64,000 bases of DNA from Sphagnum magellanicum (Eukaryota; Streptophyta; Sphagnopsida; Sphagnales; Sphagnaceae): the NCBI GenBank assembly GCA_021904315.1, contig CM038919.1, forward strand, positions 2,976,001 through 3,040,000, in the 5' to 3' direction. This document shows, one piece after another, positions 63,527-64,000 of this stretch. The translations under genes were made by a program, and so were the position numbers. Numbering within the stretch: position 1 is the first letter of the stretch; each line of letters starts with the position of its first letter. The notes beneath the pieces were generated by a model that searched no databases, was not told where the DNA came from, and was given only the letters and a program-made list of their open reading frames with translations.

Positions 63527-63592
63527 GGGGGTGAAAAGAGGCCCAAAGACAGGGTGAAGACAGGATGACTTTAAGGAAAACTCTATTAAGCG
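63527..63592. repeat. End fragment of inverted-repeat element C (reverse orientation)
   Basis: The stretch GAGGCCCAAAGACAGGGTGA followed by AAACTCTATTAAG is the reverse complement of the left end of the elements at 34,850 and 45,503. The rest of the element is absent. Confidence 0.65.
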
Positions 63593-63824
63593 ACTTGCGA
63601 TGTTCAAAAGCCTAATAGTAAAAAATCTGGCTAAAAGAACATTGAAAAAGTGAAGGCAAACAACAAAGTACAAAATAATAATAATAGTAATAATAAAATA
63701 AATTGAAAAGAGTGCAAAATAAGCAAAAAAATACAAACAGATTTTTTTAAAAATGATTATGAAATGAAAAACAAAAAGAACCCTGCGACTCATAATTTTC
63801 ATTTATCGATCATCATCGGTAAAG

Positions 63825-64000
63825 GAAGTTTAGCCAAATTTGGCTACAAAGAGAAATATGAAATTGAAAAAAAGAAGTTTAAGCATCTTTCACAGTTTTG
63901 GCTACATGCTAGAACCCAATACAGAAAAATCTGGCAATTTTCTAAGATTTTTTTAGTTTTAAAAAATAATTTGGCAACCAGAAAAACACATATTTTTAGC
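63825..64000. repeat. Dispersed repeat with palindromic TAGCCAAATTTGGCTA core, cut by window end
   Basis: A perfect 16-base palindrome TAGCCAAATTTGGCTA lies near 63,830. It is followed by TTTTGGCTACATGCTAGAAC and ATCTGGCAATTT, in the same order as the copy at 20,330-20,515. The right end lies outside the window. Confidence 0.6.

Overview
The window is nuclear DNA of a photosynthetic green plant with a repeat-rich, intron-rich genome. The evidence is a plant-type tRNA-Ile(AAT), a three-exon gene for the chloroplast photosystem I assembly factor PSA3, a class III peroxidase fragment (a plant family), a plant-style Rep/helicase Helitron, Ty3/gypsy fossils and many small inverted-repeat elements. 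The species cannot be named from sequence. A giant RNF213-type gene and a cytosine-methyltransferase-bearing gypsy element would be unusual in the flowering-plant models I know, so a fern, lycophyte, bryophyte or charophyte is plausible; this is inference.

Layout. 1 to ~5,770: broken 3' part of a Ty3/gypsy element carrying a C5-DNA-methyltransferase domain between protease and reverse transcriptase, and a PHD finger after the integrase. ~6,880-7,460: a much older gypsy fragment. ~8,255-13,570: a Helitron on the minus strand (zinc-binding N-terminus, HUH Rep, Pif1-like helicase), broken by about six stops and two frameshifts. 13,570-20,640: AT-rich, with a class III peroxidase remnant on the minus strand (~17,068-17,405) and several duplications. 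20,640-23,100: GC/GA-rich leader region of the next gene. 23,101-46,759: one giant plus-strand gene of 24 inferred coding exons (4,828 aa), a plant homologue of RNF213/mysterin. 46,760-50,222: repeat-bearing 3' flank. 50,223-51,769 minus: PSA3. 52,085-52,158: tRNA-Ile(AAT). 52,160-64,000: no convincing gene; minisatellites, inverted-repeat elements and a CCAAT-box array.

The RNF213-like model was built by following reading frame and splice phase from exon to exon. All 24 exons join in phase and sum to a whole number of codons. It shows two canonical AAA+ modules, the ISNW/AKMNR sensor region and an RZ-type zinc finger, but no RING finger. Its introns hold at least three families of small inverted-repeat elements, several in multiple copies. 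The giant gene and PSA3 converge: their 3' ends face each other across about 3.5 kb. No functional link between them is implied. The RNF213-like gene is the best candidate for an under-described system here; in animals RNF213 is an ATP-driven giant ubiquitin ligase linked to lipid droplets and coating of intracellular pathogens.
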